Origin: Terebella lapidaria
Lineage: Eukaryota > Annelida > Polychaeta > Terebellida > Terebellidae
Length of the DNA: 64,000 bases
Assembly: GCA_949152475.1 (NCBI GenBank)
Contig: OX424568.1
Coordinates: 14,669,667-14,733,666, forward strand
Reading direction: 5' to 3'
The translations under genes were made by a program, and so were the position numbers. How positions within the stretch are numbered: position 1 is the stretch's first letter; each line of letters begins with the position of its first letter. Shown here in pieces: positions 11,438-23,950 of the stretch. The notes below the pieces were generated by a model. It was not told where the DNA came from. It did not search any database and saw nothing but the letters and a program-made list of their open reading frames with translations.

Positions 11438-12494
11438 CTATGCTATATATTTTGCAATATATAATTTTTTAATATATAAAGATTTTCTAAAAATTGGGAG
11501 TGATTTTGATTTTTTGATATTTTTATTCAAAGATGCCCATTGAGATGGTCCCTGGCATAAGAAACTCCTGGCCACAAGATTTGACTTTCTGGGAATCGTC
11601 TGTGGATCTCTGCGATATCGAGTATTATAGTGATGTATTTCTTCATTTCTGTTGAATATTCGTTGTAATTGGTCAGGTAATTGGTTGTGGTAAAAGTTAT
11701 ACATGAATACCATTAATTGCATGTGAAATAAGTCATATAATATTAATATATTACCACGGGGAAATACATGTAATGGACCAGTGCTATCATTATATCTTGC
11801 TCCCTGAATACATCTAATTGCTTTTTTCTGTAGTTTATCGATTCCTTTTGAATATTTCTTCCCCATAGAAGTAGACCGTATGTTAGATATGGATGAATTA
11901 GTGAGTAATAAACAGTCCTTAATGTAGTGCATGTTAGCATTTTTATTTCAAAGTGTTAATAACATATATTCCGCTAACTATTTTCCCTTCAATCATATGA
12001 ATATGCTCATGCCAATCTAAATTATCATCAATTATCAGCCCTAGAAATTTAGTTTTAGCTACATTTTCAATTTTATCCCCTCCAATCCATAAGCTCCCAT
12101 TCAGTGGGTTTTTCTCTTTTTTATTTTTTTCAAACAACATACAATAAGTTTTCCCTGCAGTAAGAGACAATTTATTCGCTTCAAACCAATCATAAAGAAT
12201 GTCTAATTCCGAGTTCATTGTTTCATATAATGCTGATTTATTTTTTGAAGAGTAGAAAATAGTTGTATCGTCCGCAAAAAGAATACAATTTGTTTCAGTG
12301 AGGCTAATAGGTAGGTCATTTGATTTTAATATAAATAATAGTGGACCAAGTACCGACCCTTGTGGTACCCCACATTTCATTTGGCATGTATATGATTTGT
12401 GACTGTCTATTTGTGCATATTGCTCTCTATCTATTAGATAGTTTTTGATAGAAATGAGTCTAAGATGCGAGATGGCATTGTTCGCATGCAACAA
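11438..12494 (-). pseudogene. Second broken LINE (CR1/L2-like reverse transcriptase)
   Basis: Reading on the minus strand, 12494-11943 contains CGVPQGSVLGPLLF, the FADDTTIFY catalytic box and the ...KTKFLGLIIDDNLDWHEHI thumb motif. Then come TVYYSLIHPYLTYGLLLWG in a second frame and KLQKKAIRCIQGARYNDSTGPLH ... YNTRYRR ... GPSQW in a third, ending at 11438. The order is that of CR1/L2-type LINE C-termini. Two frame changes (about 11940 and 11880) mark it as dead. The 5' part, including the first catalytic Asp and the endonuclease, is missing. Its sequence is clearly different from the LINE at 2.9-4.7 kb. Confidence 0.82.
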
Positions 12495-12558
12495 TAGTTT
12501 CCAAGATTGGCAATATTGAAATGTGAAGTGAGCCTACATGCAATTTAGGTTCCAATTA

Positions 12559-12765
12559 TCCTGATTCAGCTGGTGGCGATACCCCAGGACCAAAGAAAGG
12601 CAGGCAAATGGAGATGACATCGTTTATGAGCAACATGAGAGAACTGGAACAGAAGGAGATCGAGAATGAAAAACGGAGGTTGGAAATAGATGCGCAACGA
12701 CTGGAACTCGAAAAAGGGAACGCATGGCTATGATTGAGTTGATTACGAAATTGTCGTCAAAATAG
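12559..12765 (+). pseudogene. C-terminal coiled coil of a Harbinger accessory (Myb/trihelix-like) protein
   Basis: The frame PGPKKGRQMEMTSFMSNM is followed by a charged helix rich in Glu, Lys and Arg (RELEQKEIENEKRRLEID...). It ends early at TGA (about 12734). One base further along, the next frame reads KRERMAMIELITKLSSK and stops at 12763-12765, which is the usual end of such proteins. A one-base deletion near 12717 is therefore likely. Proteins of this type accompany PIF/Harbinger transposases, and a Harbinger transposase lies on the opposite strand 0.4 kb away. The DNA-binding N-terminus is absent. Confidence 0.55.
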
Positions 12766-13185
12766 ATGTTAATGCGCGATGTACTTGAACCACAATGTAA
12801 ATAGGTAACTTATGTAGTGAATTGGAACGACGTGTTAAACAAAAGTAAAATATTTGACTTTATAGGCCTACATGGTTTTAATATTTGGTTTTTTTTTTAT
12901 TTCAGTCTGCACAAAAATATCGCATATTTGTCAACGAATGATCGATTAGACCTGCAATATTTTGTGATAAATTAATCATTATACTTATCATAGACCTGAG
13001 TACAATAAATATACACTACATGTATTCGTAAACCCGCAAGGAAACATAAAAAACACATGTAAGCTTTCAACCAGACTGTACGCCTGTGGCTTATAATGCA
13101 TTATTGATATACGATTCCAAAGATGGTGGGGCGATACCGAAATATTCCGATGTCTGATTGCCACATATACATGCTCTGCAGTTAA

Positions 13186-13980
13186 TCAATAAAGCTGCCA
13201 CCTCATAGAATTTACCAACAGGTTGTAACAGTACTTTTTTGATGGGGGTGGGGTTCTTAAGTCAACGAACGCAAAATTGCTTGTATTGTCACCGAGACAC
13301 CACTCCACACACTGCCGACACTGGCTCATGGCATGGTTGAATCTTGTCTGATCTTGTGTCAGCACTGCTCCGCGGAAAGGACACTGAAAGTGAGCTCTAA
13401 TTGGGTAAGCAGGGTCGCCATAGAGTACATAGGGCATGTGTTTATGACCACTGAACATCACTCGCGGGTACATTACTGGACGACAAACTGCTATGGCGGT
13501 ACCATCGATGAATCCCCAGATGTTTGGCAGTGCAGCACCTTTCCTGTATATAACTGGTAGACCGAATCCGGACTTAACCATACGAGTTCATCAAGCCTTG
13601 TCAGCAAGAAGTCAAAGTTATTGTAGATATGCTCCAACACTTGAAAGAAGAATATCAGGCATAACGATGTCTCGCACCGACCGAACAGCTCGCACAGGTC
13701 ACTCCAACGGTTAGGGTAGGACAGACGCCGCAGGAGAATGCACATGACAGTCTCTCCGGATTCTCTGATACCGTTTATGCATTTGATCACCTCAAGAATT
13801 CTTAGCAAAGTAACCAGTCTTCTTATGTCACACTTCCGGAATCGAAAGTCCTCCCATGCTTTTTCCTCACGCACGTTGTCCAAACTGAACCTTCCGTTCG
13901 GATACAGTTCATCCACTCTGTGTTGCGATGTTGCAACAGAAACACCAGCAGCGAAATCATAAATCGTGATTAATTTCTAA
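13186..13980 (-). pseudogene. PIF/Harbinger (HARBI1-like) DDE transposase, broken
   Basis: A DDE_Tnp_4-type transposase of a Harbinger DNA transposon. The N-terminal part, 13980-13491 on the minus strand, contains DELYPNGRFSL, RILEVIKCINGIRESGETVM and LLRRLSYPNRWSDLCELFGR. The catalytic part is in another frame (13581-13186): KGAALPNIWGFIDGTAIAVC with the first Asp, LYGDPAYPIRAHFQCPFRGA with the second Asp, and QCRQCVEWCLG with the Glu. The segment that normally separates SGHK from the GDPAYP motif is lost, a deletion of roughly 45 residues. With the frame change near 13540-13580 the gene is inactive. No clear start codon and no TIRs were located. Confidence 0.88.
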
Positions 13981-15404
13981 TGCAGTAATGAAAATAACAC
14001 TTCTATGAAATCTGTGGTATCCATCTTTAACTGCAATAAGCCACGTTTATCACACCTTACACGTTACACACGAGTGCTTTGGAAATGTCTCAGCTTCACG
14101 ATTGATACGTTATTACGTTCCTGACGTCATAAAAAGAAATCTTTCACGTTCCACGTACACGCCAGTGATTTCGAAAGGTCTCTAACGATTATCCGCCAGG
14201 CATGACTGACTGACAATGAACAAATGTCTGAAATGTCTCTATTGAATAAAATACAAATATTAATAATAGCAAAAATTGTTTTGTGCTTTTGAGAGAGACT
14301 GAACTGAATGATACTATTTATATTATTCATATTATGCATGACTTCAGAAGGTATTCATACATTACATTTCAGTGTCCCTCCATGCATGATAAGCGGCTGT
14401 CATGGGCCGCTAATCATTGATGTCAGGCCACTAAATATGTTTGACGCCCTATAAAATCATGTATAATATAAATAATCTAATTTTAATCCGTTTATCAGTA
14501 ACTCTGCTACCCGGCCACCCCCCCCCCCCCCAACACACACACACACACTCTTCGCTCCGCCCCATTCATAGAAAAATACCCTGATTGGTCATAGTTACTA
14601 CTATCACGTGTAATTTCTGCCTTAATACTGCGCATGCGCATATATAATCTGGTAATTACTTGCGAAATGAAGAAAAGCACCAAGCGAAAAAACGAAATTA
14701 CGAAGCGAAATACAGAAATTCAATCTCGACCTATTTTTTTATAGGCGAAAACAAAACAACTAAAAATGGCCACCGTCGTACACCATACATGTAGAGAACA
14801 GATTCATACAAACCCAAAATACCATACCATAACAAGAAAACAGGCAAAGAACGTCTGACTCGTTCTCGAAAGGATGTCATATACAACCAACCATAATATG
14901 TTCATTTCGGAATTGCAGTTATTAGCAGTTAAATACATGTATTCCATTGGTACTACTGCCCAAGCCCTCAATTGCCCCCTAGTTTCTGGGGGCAAAACCT
15001 TCCACGGGTGTAGATAACGATATTCATTTGTGTATATTATGATTGTTTCAAATAAAAAAAAGATTTTCAATTTCAAATTATTGTGTTTTTGTATTTCAAC
15101 TCTATAGCACGAAATACCTCATTGGATGCAATGTCCAATCCAAGATATGTTATAGATTATATCATGTCTAGAGATGGAGTTGATTTCAGTGAAAAATTGT
15201 AACTGATTATATCATGATATATTTATGAATATGGATCTTCATACCTGCAAACATATTCTTCCATGACACTGCAATGCTTCACTACAACAGGGTGTTATTA
15301 TTGCAATAATTCTGGACCATTAAATAATATACGACTATTATAGGATAAAAAAAGAGAAAAGCCTTCCTCACCAAATACTGATACACTGACATCAAAAACA
15401 CCTT
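13981..15404. other. No gene; simple repeats and a reversed family C fragment
   Basis: A C-rich run then a CA run lies at about 14518-14549, and the palindrome TGCGCATGCGCA at about 14632-14643. A reversed family C core (ATACAACCAACCATAATATG word) lies at about 14870-14960. A 90-codon minus-strand frame at 14804-15076 overlaps that repeat and is not credible as a gene. Confidence 0.5.
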
Positions 15405-16800
15405 ATCCTTATCCTCATTCCTAAAGGAGAAGTATGAATCAAATTTCATCCGCGGTGGGAAACACATTTACAGCACATTTCCGTCCAGGGGGCCCAGACG
15501 TCGTCCGTCTACTTATCAATCTAGCTTATCCTGATTGATACTCGTCATTTACGTTATGTTTGAGTAGTAAATGTCACTATATATATCTGGATGATGCGCC
15601 CTGTAAGGACTGAATATGGATATGTTATGGTTGTATACGACGTCTTCACTGAATGAGTGGCTGAGTTTAATCACAATTGCCTTCTGGTGATTTCATCGCT
15701 ATTTGCATCCCTGCTGATACGTTTCTTTGGACTTGGGTGTATTGAGAGTCTGATTTCTATGTCAAATTTGCTACATTTAAAACAACCACAGAATTCCATA
15801 TTCTAAGTAATTATGTCATCCTGTAATGCATTCAAAATCATGTGTCTGTAAGTGCAACTCGTGGCGGTGAGTACAACTTCCAATGCATTGATAATCAGTG
15901 ACTCCCATTTGCAATTATGATGATTTCACCACAGCTAAGCCATGTTTCTGCCTTCCTTGCCAGTTAAATATCTTGTTAAATTGCATTGAAGTTAATGTAA
16001 TAGGACCTACGATTTCTTAAGCCACCATTACACTTTTACAACACATTGTTTGAATTCACCATTCTAGTTCGAATACTTGAATTGCTCATTCCAGTATATA
16101 CTCATTTCATGGTTTACGCTACACGAAACTGGATAAAAGGTATGACTGGTAATGTACTTGTGATGGCAACTTGAAATGAACAAAATCAAAGATTGACAGG
16201 CGTGGTGAACATACATTTCCTACTTAATACATATCCTACTTCAAAAATATTAAATGGCTCTTTTTATTGTCCAATCGTTTGTATTGATATTCGGGAGTCA
16301 ATTCCAATTTCGAGAAGTAGTTGTGCACCATTAAAGAAAACCCCATGAGAGGCATCCCATGAACGACTATACTATCCCCAAGTGAAATTTGTTAAGATTA
16401 AGAGGATCCCACGGTGATTGTCACCAAGTAACCGATCCAGTTTGTACTGTCTGTCCTTTAGTCATTTCCATTTAGTGCATCTTCTTGTCAGGCAATTTTC
16501 ATCATACTATTAGTACACATGCGTTTGTACTTGATGTGACATGGAAATATCTATGTGTTCCAGACCCTCAGATTAGTTATGATTTTCCCGAATCTTTTGT
16601 CATGGTAGGTTTGTGATAGGCATCGAACATCATATTGTCGGTAAGTTACATACTCGTTTTTTGCAGCGTGTTCGGAAATGAAGACAAAATCAGGGTTCGT
16701 GCAGTGAATATCCTATTATTATCAGTTACCGAGATGTTACCTGTAGGTTTGATCTATAATACTGTGACGATATTTACAAGATGACATCACAAACACGTTC
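15405..16800 (+). repeat. Family C tandem duplication, first unit
   Basis: It starts with CTAAAGGAGAAGTATGAATC (15421) and matches the unit starting at 16821 at a constant offset of 1400 bp. It includes the family C core (ATGCGCCCTGTAA, ATATGGATATGTTATGG) and the TTGATATTCGGGAGTC tail. There are no open frames worth calling. Confidence 0.8.
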
Positions 16801-18330
16801 AGAAATCTTTATCTTTATTCCTAAAGAAGAAGTATGAATCAAATTTCATCCGCAATGGGAAGCATATTCATATACATTTCCGTCCAGCACGACTAGACAT
16901 CGTCCTTGTACTTATCAATCTAGCTTATCCTGATTGAGGCTCATCATTTATGTTGTGTTTGAGTAGTAAACGTCACCATAAATATTTTGATAATGCGCCC
17001 TGTAACGACTGAATATGGATATGTTATGGTTGTATACGACATTGTTTTCACTGAAGGAATGGCTGAGCCTAATCACAATTGCCTTCTGGGGATTTCTTCG
17101 CTATTTGAATCCTTGCTGATACGTTTCTTTGGACGTGGATGTATTGAGAGTGATTTCTAGGTTAAATTTGCAACATTTAAAAAAAACCAGAATTCCATAT
17201 TCTAAGTAATTATGTGATTCTGTAATGCAATCAATATCATGTTTCTGTAACTCGTGGCGGTGAGTAAAACTTCCATTGCATTGATAATCAGTGATTCCCC
17301 TTCAGAATTATGTTGATTTTCACCACAGCTGAGCCATGTTTCTGCCTTGCTTGCCAGTTAGATATCTTGCTAAATTGTACTTGGAGCTCACTTGTACAAT
17401 ACACTTTTACAATATTACACTTGTACAACACATTGTTTGAATTCACCATTGTAGTTCGAATATGGACTATTTCCAGTATATACTCACTCCATGGTTTCAT
17501 GCTACAAGAATATAGATAGAAGGTATGGTTGGTAAAATACCTGTGATAGCAACTTGATCCATATTCACAACTGCCACTCCAAACCAAACCAATCCCTGTC
17601 AATGACGCCGTAATGTAGTCTAGAACAGTACCTCGATGTTTTGCGAGGAAACGAACAAAACAAAAGATGCAAGGTGACAGACGTGTTGAACACTGATATA
17701 TCCTACTTCGAAAATATTAAATGCCTCTTTTTATTGTCCGATCATTTGTATTGATATTCGGGAGTCAATTCCAATTTCTAGTAGCTATGCGCCATTACAC
17801 ATAAACCCTTGAGAGGCATCCCATGATCGACTCGACTATCCCCAAGTGAAATTTGATAAGATCAAGATTTTCCCACGGTCATTGTCACCAAGTAGCCAAT
17901 CCAGTTTGTAATGTCTGCCTTTTAGTCATTTCCATTTAGTGTATCTTTTTGTCATACAATTTTCATCATACTATTAGTACACATGCGTTTGTACTTGATG
18001 TGACATGAAAATATCTATGTGTTCCAGACCCTCAGATTAGTTATGATTTTTCCGAATCTTTTGTCATGGTAGGTTTGTGATAGGCATCGAGAATCATATT
18101 GTCGGTAGGTTACATACTCGTTTGTTTGCAAGTGTTCGGAAATTATTATCAGTTACTGTGATGACGAGCTCGGCGGCTCAGCCTAAATTGCCAGTTCCCT
18201 CTCAGGTGGTCTCTTCGCCCCCCAGCCCCTTTGTCTGGGGTTTGCCCGGCTGCTTCAGTGGTGGATGTGTCCAGCATATTAGCTGTAGGTTTGATCTAAA
18301 ATACTGTGCCGATACTTACAAGCGCAGTGA
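16801..18330 (+). repeat. Family C tandem duplication, second unit
   Basis: This is the direct repeat of 15405-16800, alignable through GTAGGTTTGATCTA (about 18290). It differs by scattered substitutions and by a GC-rich block at about 18160-18285 that is not in the first unit. A 104-codon frame on the minus strand (17288-17602) lies entirely inside the repeat. Confidence 0.8.
18160..18285. other. GC-rich insert in the second duplicate
   Basis: Where unit 1 has about 30 AT-rich bases (AAGACAAAATCAGGGTTCGT...), unit 2 has about 125 bp of much more GC-rich sequence. Its plus-strand translation (SSAAQPKLPVPSQVVSSPPS) is Pro/Ser-rich and looks unlike its surroundings. The origin is unknown. It may be captured exon sequence or part of another element. 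Confidence 0.4.
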
Positions 18331-19499
18331 ACTCGAATGGAAACCCGGACTCAAATGACATTAACGCAACAAATCAGGGTTCAAATGGTCAATGACGTTT
18401 ACTGTTCGTGGTTCGCAAAACTTGTGCAATGGAAGTGGTCCGTTTCTTCAAACGCCAAGGAAGGAGGCCAAGGAAGGAGGCCATATAAATTTTAGCTTAT
18501 TGATATTGTATCTTCACATATACACAATGTGAACACGCGGTATATCATATGTCACTAACCGTTTGGTCCCTATTTATGCGTGTAGACATATCAAAATTAT
18601 GCTTGTATCAAATGCGGCCAGCAATAAAATATCCTCATGATAACGGATTTTGTGCTCGATACAACTGGTAATAATAGTAATAACATGTATCTATAAGACT
18701 GTGAGATGATTTGAGCCTTCCTTGGATAATTTGAACCAAGTCGGGCCTCATATCATCTCAACGCCTTATAGATACATTTTATTGTTATATTCGGAATCTT
18801 TATTGTTGTTTCAGTATACATTTACAGTGTATAATATATGGATGCACCGCGACACTCTGGTGTCGCACATTTCAACACATAGAATTTCGTTTTATGAGGA
18901 GTATAAGCTCCTATGAAGCGTTCAAACAGTATTCACAGCTTATCACTTATGGATACAATGATAATTATTTAACAATAGTAATAAGAGAACAATTTGCTGC
19001 TAACGTATTCATATCCTTTTTGATACGTTGTTTCCAACGAGATGAAAATATGATCCTTTTCGCAACTAGTTTGCAAAACCTTGTGCATTCCTAAGATAAC
19101 ATTGTACAAATTAATGTTCTTGCGTATTTTGACATAGAACATTACTGACATAGAACACCCGCCAGAAACAACGGGCCAGTATCACATTTGCCACAGAGCA
19201 TTTGAAACTTCCTGTCAAATTGAATTTTGTTCGGTAATGTAATTTGTTGTGGTCTCGAAATTGGAGAATAATCTGAGTTTCAAGTACAAAATTTATAATA
19301 AGAGAAGGGGAGTTTGAGAAATTCGATTAATCTGATGTTGAAAGGGGTCGAAGTTTCTATCATATTTCGATGAATTACACACACATCGTAAGTCAAAAAT
19401 TGTCTAAAACATGACGTCCACCGAAACATGAAATCCGTCATTGTTTTGGTAAAAAAAAGATATACCATTGTTAAGTAGTATTCAATTTTGATACTCTGA
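18331..19499. other. No gene recognised
   Basis: AT-rich sequence with short open frames of 60-66 codons on both strands, none with a recognisable domain. A GAAGGAGGCCAAG direct repeat occurs at about 18458-18482. Confidence 0.5.
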
Positions 19500-20110
19500 T
19501 ATCTAATACATGGTCAGAACACTTTATACCCAAGAATATGAAGTATAACTTTTCGTCCAGGCTAGTATCACAAATTTACGGCAAAGTTATATTGACCTAT
19601 TAATGTAGCTTATTCAGATTGTAGATCCTAAAGGAAGGAAACTGGTTGATGAGTGTGGTGGATGAATATGGAAAAGTTGTAGTCTTATACGACATTGTAG
19701 CCACTCAAGAAGTGGCTATGGTTGGGCATAAATGTTTAATTTAACTTATCAGGGTGAGAGGAAGGATACACAATGGTAATCTATGTTTCATGGCTGGTGG
19801 TTTGTACATATTGCAAAAAAACAACATGTTGAATCTGTCATTTCATTCCGATTAACTATTTTTCCATTGATATGTGCGTCTTTGTTGGGGTAACACTTTC
19901 CCTACTGTGAAATTGACTGTATGGAGAGTCCTCATGCTGGATGTTTTGCTACATTCGAAGAGAATAATGAATTCAGAATAGTGTAAATCCCGGTAAGGCT
20001 GTTCATGACCGGTATTTTTCAAGTAGTAAACGACACCACATAAATCTTGGCCATGAGCCGAGTGTTTGATGACTGGATATACAAGCTAGCCATATTATCG
20101 TATGGATACA
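19500..20110 (+). repeat. Diverged family C copy
   Basis: It contains diverged core words (ATGAATATGGAAAAGTTGTA, TACGACATTGTAGCC) and the downstream TTTGTTGGGGTAACACTTTC region that corresponds to the 8870-8990 part of the better copy. It is older than the copies at 15.4-18.1 kb. Confidence 0.5.
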
Positions 20111-20329
20111 CAGTTAAGGTGGCTCGCTCCAAAGGGCAAAAGGGTTTATTTGCTCAAAACAATTAATCAAATGTCAACATTTGGTATATTTGAGCACAAA
20201 ACTGCCGAGAAAAGTATAGGTCACCGTGTGTTTTTTTCCGTTATGGAACAATTTAGGCTGCGAACCTTGAGCGCTTGAGTACCGTTTTATAATGGAGAGT
20301 ATAGGGAAAATACAAGTACATCGCACTTA

Positions 20330-21520
20330 TATACAGTATTACCGGACAATCGTCAATTTTATCGACATGAGTAATACATCATTTTGAAGGTAGAAAACTA
20401 CCCTTACATATAAAACCAAACAAATTTTGGGTCACCGTCCGAATTGTTGCGCTAATTGCCATTTTTACTTGCAGAAATCTACGATTTACGGGAAAAGCGA
20501 AAATATATCGCACTTCTGTACAGAATAACCGAACAGTTGTCAATTTTATCACCATGAGTAATACATCATTTTGAAGGTAGAAAACTACCCTTACATATAA
20601 AACCAAAAAAATATTGGGTAACCGTCCGAATTGTTGCGCTAATTGCCATTTTCACTTGCAGAAATCTACGATTTAGGGGAAAAACGAGAATATATCCCAC
20701 TTCTATACAGTATTACCGAACAGTTATCAATTTTATCGGCATGAGTAATACATCATTTTGAAGGTAGAAAACTAGCCCTACATATAAAACCAAAACAATA
20801 TTGGGTCACCGTCCGAATTGTTGCGCTAATTGCCATTTTTACTTGCCGAAATCTATGATTTAGGGGAAAAACGAGAATATATCGCACTTCTGTACAGTAT
20901 TACCGACAGTTATCAATTTTATCGGCATGAGTAATACAGCATTTGGAAGGGAAAAAACCACCCTTACATATAAAACCAAAAAAATATGGGGTCACCGCCC
21001 GAATTATTGCGCTAGTTGCCATTTTAATTGCCGGAATCTATGATTTAGGGGAAGTACAAGTATATATCGCACTTCTGTACAGTATCACCCAACAACGACC
21101 AATTTTATAAGGATGAGTGATACATCATTTTGAAGAGAAAAATTACCCTTACATATAACACCAAGAAAATATGGGTTCACGGTCTGAATTGTTGCGCTAA
21201 TTGGCTTTTTATTTACCGGGACCTACGATTCAGGGGGAAAACGAGTATATATATCGCATTTCTGTACAGTATTACCCAACAATCATCAATTTTGTCCGGG
21301 TGAGTAATACACCATTTTAAGGGGAAAAACTACCCTTACAAATAAAACCAAAGAAATATGGGGTCACAGTCCGAATTGTTGCGCTAATTGCCATTCTTAC
21401 TGGCTGGAATCTACGATTTGGAGTGAAAACGATATCGCACTTCTGTACAGTATTACCCAACAGTCATTAATTTTATCGGCGTCAGTAATACATCATTTTG
21501 AAGGGAAAAAACCACCCTCA
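20330..21520 (+). repeat. 187-bp tandem satellite, about six units
   Basis: Equivalent points fall at 20341, 20528, 20715, 20902, 21087, 21274 and 21455, so the period is 187 bp with small indels. Each unit contains CAATTTTATCGGCATGAGTA, AAAACTACCCTTACATATAA and GAATTGTTGCGCTAATTGCC. Units diverge progressively from left to right. The element boundaries are unclear. Confidence 0.9.
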
Positions 21521-21639
21521 AATACTTAGTATAGAATCAATCATTCTGAAATGTGGTACGATGGTAGATGCTGCCATTATCATTCCAAGTTTCGTCCAGA
21601 TTTGGGGAAAGGAATTGACGCCATGACGTAAAATACGTC

Positions 21640-22436
21640 TACCCCGTCACACCTAGCTTGTGTCTTTACAGTGTCCTAAACTGTCAAAATTTGAAGGACG
21701 CCGAGGGTCGCCGCGAAAATCCAAATAGTTTTTCAGTTACCCGTCATATCAGGGTCCTGTGGTCTGCAATATTTTCGTTTAGACGACAAATATCCCCATG
21801 GCGTCTCCACGGCATCCCCATAGCACCACGACCTTACTGCGTCTCTGAACTGTCTACTGAGTCAGCACGACGTCCACATGACGATTTCCGGTGAACCCGG
21901 AATTATGTGAGTGCAATCATGAGTTCACGTTCTTACCATGTTCATGGCGACTCTACGACGACAATAGGGCGTACTGCGAGTTCCTACCACGTTTCTATGG
22001 CAAACACAGCTACCCATGACGACCTCACTACGTCCTGAAAATGAGGTCCAGGACGCCGAGCCTTGGCATTTACTTTTAACATGTTTAAAGTAGTCGCCAT
22101 CTCTCTGCGACCTTAGTTATCCTGTGCGTCCCCACGGCGACTTCCTAAATTCTCAGCACGACTTCCGGTGTCTATGGTGCCCTGATCGCGTCATGGGTCG
22201 CCGTAGGAACGCAGTAAGAACGCCAGTCCGGTTTGACGGAAAACTCATTTGAAAAATGCTCAAAGTTGTGGCAATCGCTAGCTCTGCGTTCTGCTCTGCG
22301 ACCTTCAGCATTCTATGGGTCCCCATGGCGACTTTATGCATTCTCACTACGACCTCACGCCGCCTATGGCGTCCCTATTGGGTCCTTGATCGCCGTCAGA
22401 ACGCAGTAAGAACCCAAGCTCAGTGTGACGGGGGTA
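21640..22436. mobile_element. CpG-rich TIR element with TA target site
   Basis: The left end CCCCGTCACACCTAGCTTG (21642-21660) is an imperfect inverted copy of the right end CAAGCTCAGTGTGACGGGGG (22415-22434). Each end is bounded by TA (21640-21641, 22435-22436), consistent with a TA target duplication. The interior is far richer in GC and CpG than its surroundings. It contains an internal duplication (GAACGCAGTAAGAACG at about 22208 and again at about 22398). No transposase is seen, so the element is non-autonomous. Confidence 0.65.
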
Positions 22437-23769
22437 TAAGGGGGTTCTGTCCGATACTTTTCCAGCATGACAGTCCAGGAATGTAACTGGTGACCCGATG
22501 TAACTGATATAGGTCCGCGATTGTTCCGAGGTGATTTGATGATACGTGGTTGTAAATGATGTTCCTGAATGGACTGGTTAAGGTTCAGTACACAGTCACG
22601 TACAAAGGGTTTGGAATGACATTTGCCGGGGTCATCTGGGATGGCACAGTGCTATTTTACATTTATGGGTGGTATGGGAATGTCCATGTTGTGTCTGAGG
22701 CACTCAATAACTCATGTCCTGTGTGGACGGGGGTGGTCCGTGTGGACATCGTGTTATGCTCAGGATCGGTCCATGACACTGATACATGCTAGTAAGGGCT
22801 CATTGATGTATTTCCACCATACATGCAGTGTTACTTGCGCGTATGCACCCGCGCATATCGCGAAAGTGGGTACATACCGGTCGAATATATATCAGATCAA
22901 AATCGTATCAAAACCCATGGACGATTGAAATAATTTGTTCAGCAATTTTTTTCCAGAACATTATCTTACAGACGAATCCCTTATATTTATATTTTATCTA
23001 AAACTATTTTAGATCCACCTATATCTATCCCTAGACTACCAAATTTAATAATATGTAAATCGCATGTTTAAACTGCCGCTAGTTTTTCTCGTTTTGCATG
23101 TTTTCATTTATTTTGGTTTATCGTTTGTAATGGTATCTATGTTCTGTAATTATATGTATCTTTCATGGTCACCATGGTCTCCTCTGGTGTCCAATGTATG
23201 TTCCTTTGATTTTGTTGTTGGTGTATGTAGAATAAAATTTCTATATTCGCTACTTTTTGGAGATTGATGTAATTAGTGCGCGTTCTTATTGTGAAGGGCA
23301 GTGAACTGCATGGATAATGTCATTGTGGAATTATGGCGAATTATGACTGTAGATAACATGTTGTACAAAACGTAGGCCCACATGATTATTCTGCAAGAAA
23401 AAAACAGGCATCCGCTTTTGATACGGCAATCGGCTTTATTCGACTCATATGCGCACTTTCTCAGTATGCGCGCATTTCATATAGAATCCATGCATCAAAA
23501 GTGAAACACGGCTAAAGTGATCGCTTATGGAAAACCCAATTGTGGCGTTGTGCCATATTTGGGCATATCGATTTGCACCTGGGGCGTTGATTGGTAAGAC
23601 ACACGAGGACCGCTCCTATAAGCACGCTGTAAAGACCAGCCGTGCTAACGAAATCAATCAATACTCGATAGGTGCCGCTTTCTTGTGGCGCGTACTACTT
23701 TAAGTGTGTATTATTACATCCTCTGCACAATAAAAACATCCTTATACACGGTGAACAGTTGACCCGTAA
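22437..23769. other. No gene recognised
   Basis: Open frames at 22556-22792, 22623-22928 and 23064-23267 overlap each other in different frames. They show no domain, no splice-like borders and no coding-like composition. I see nothing else. Confidence 0.5.
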
Positions 23770-23950
23770 GCGGACAACTTGAACATGACACAAGGGTCAG
23801 TGAATGTTGATCTTAGCTGATCGATTTTCATTGATCCAGCTTACTTTGTGAGACCGCGATGAAACGTTTCATCGGGGAACGTGTCCTCAACGGATCAGAC
23901 CCATATCGAATGCAACCAGATCAATAGCCCAGATGTAATCAGTAGTAACC
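23770..23950 (+). repeat. Family R1/B fragment
   Basis: Shares CTGATCGATTTTCATTGATC, TGTGAGAC, CATATCGAATGCA and AATAGCCCAGATGTAATCAG with the copies at 25850, 30540, 38240, 40690 and 43040. The copy is partial and diverged. Confidence 0.6.

Noticed and set aside
15405-18130. Long direct repeats read as a pair of terminal repeats of a retroelement
   Set aside because: The units are adjacent with no internal coding region, lack typical terminal dinucleotides, and belong to a family present at many other places in the window. A simple tandem duplication explains them.
20330-21520. Regular array considered as a CRISPR array
   Set aside because: The whole 187-bp unit repeats. There are no short identical repeats separated by unique spacers, and the genome is eukaryotic.
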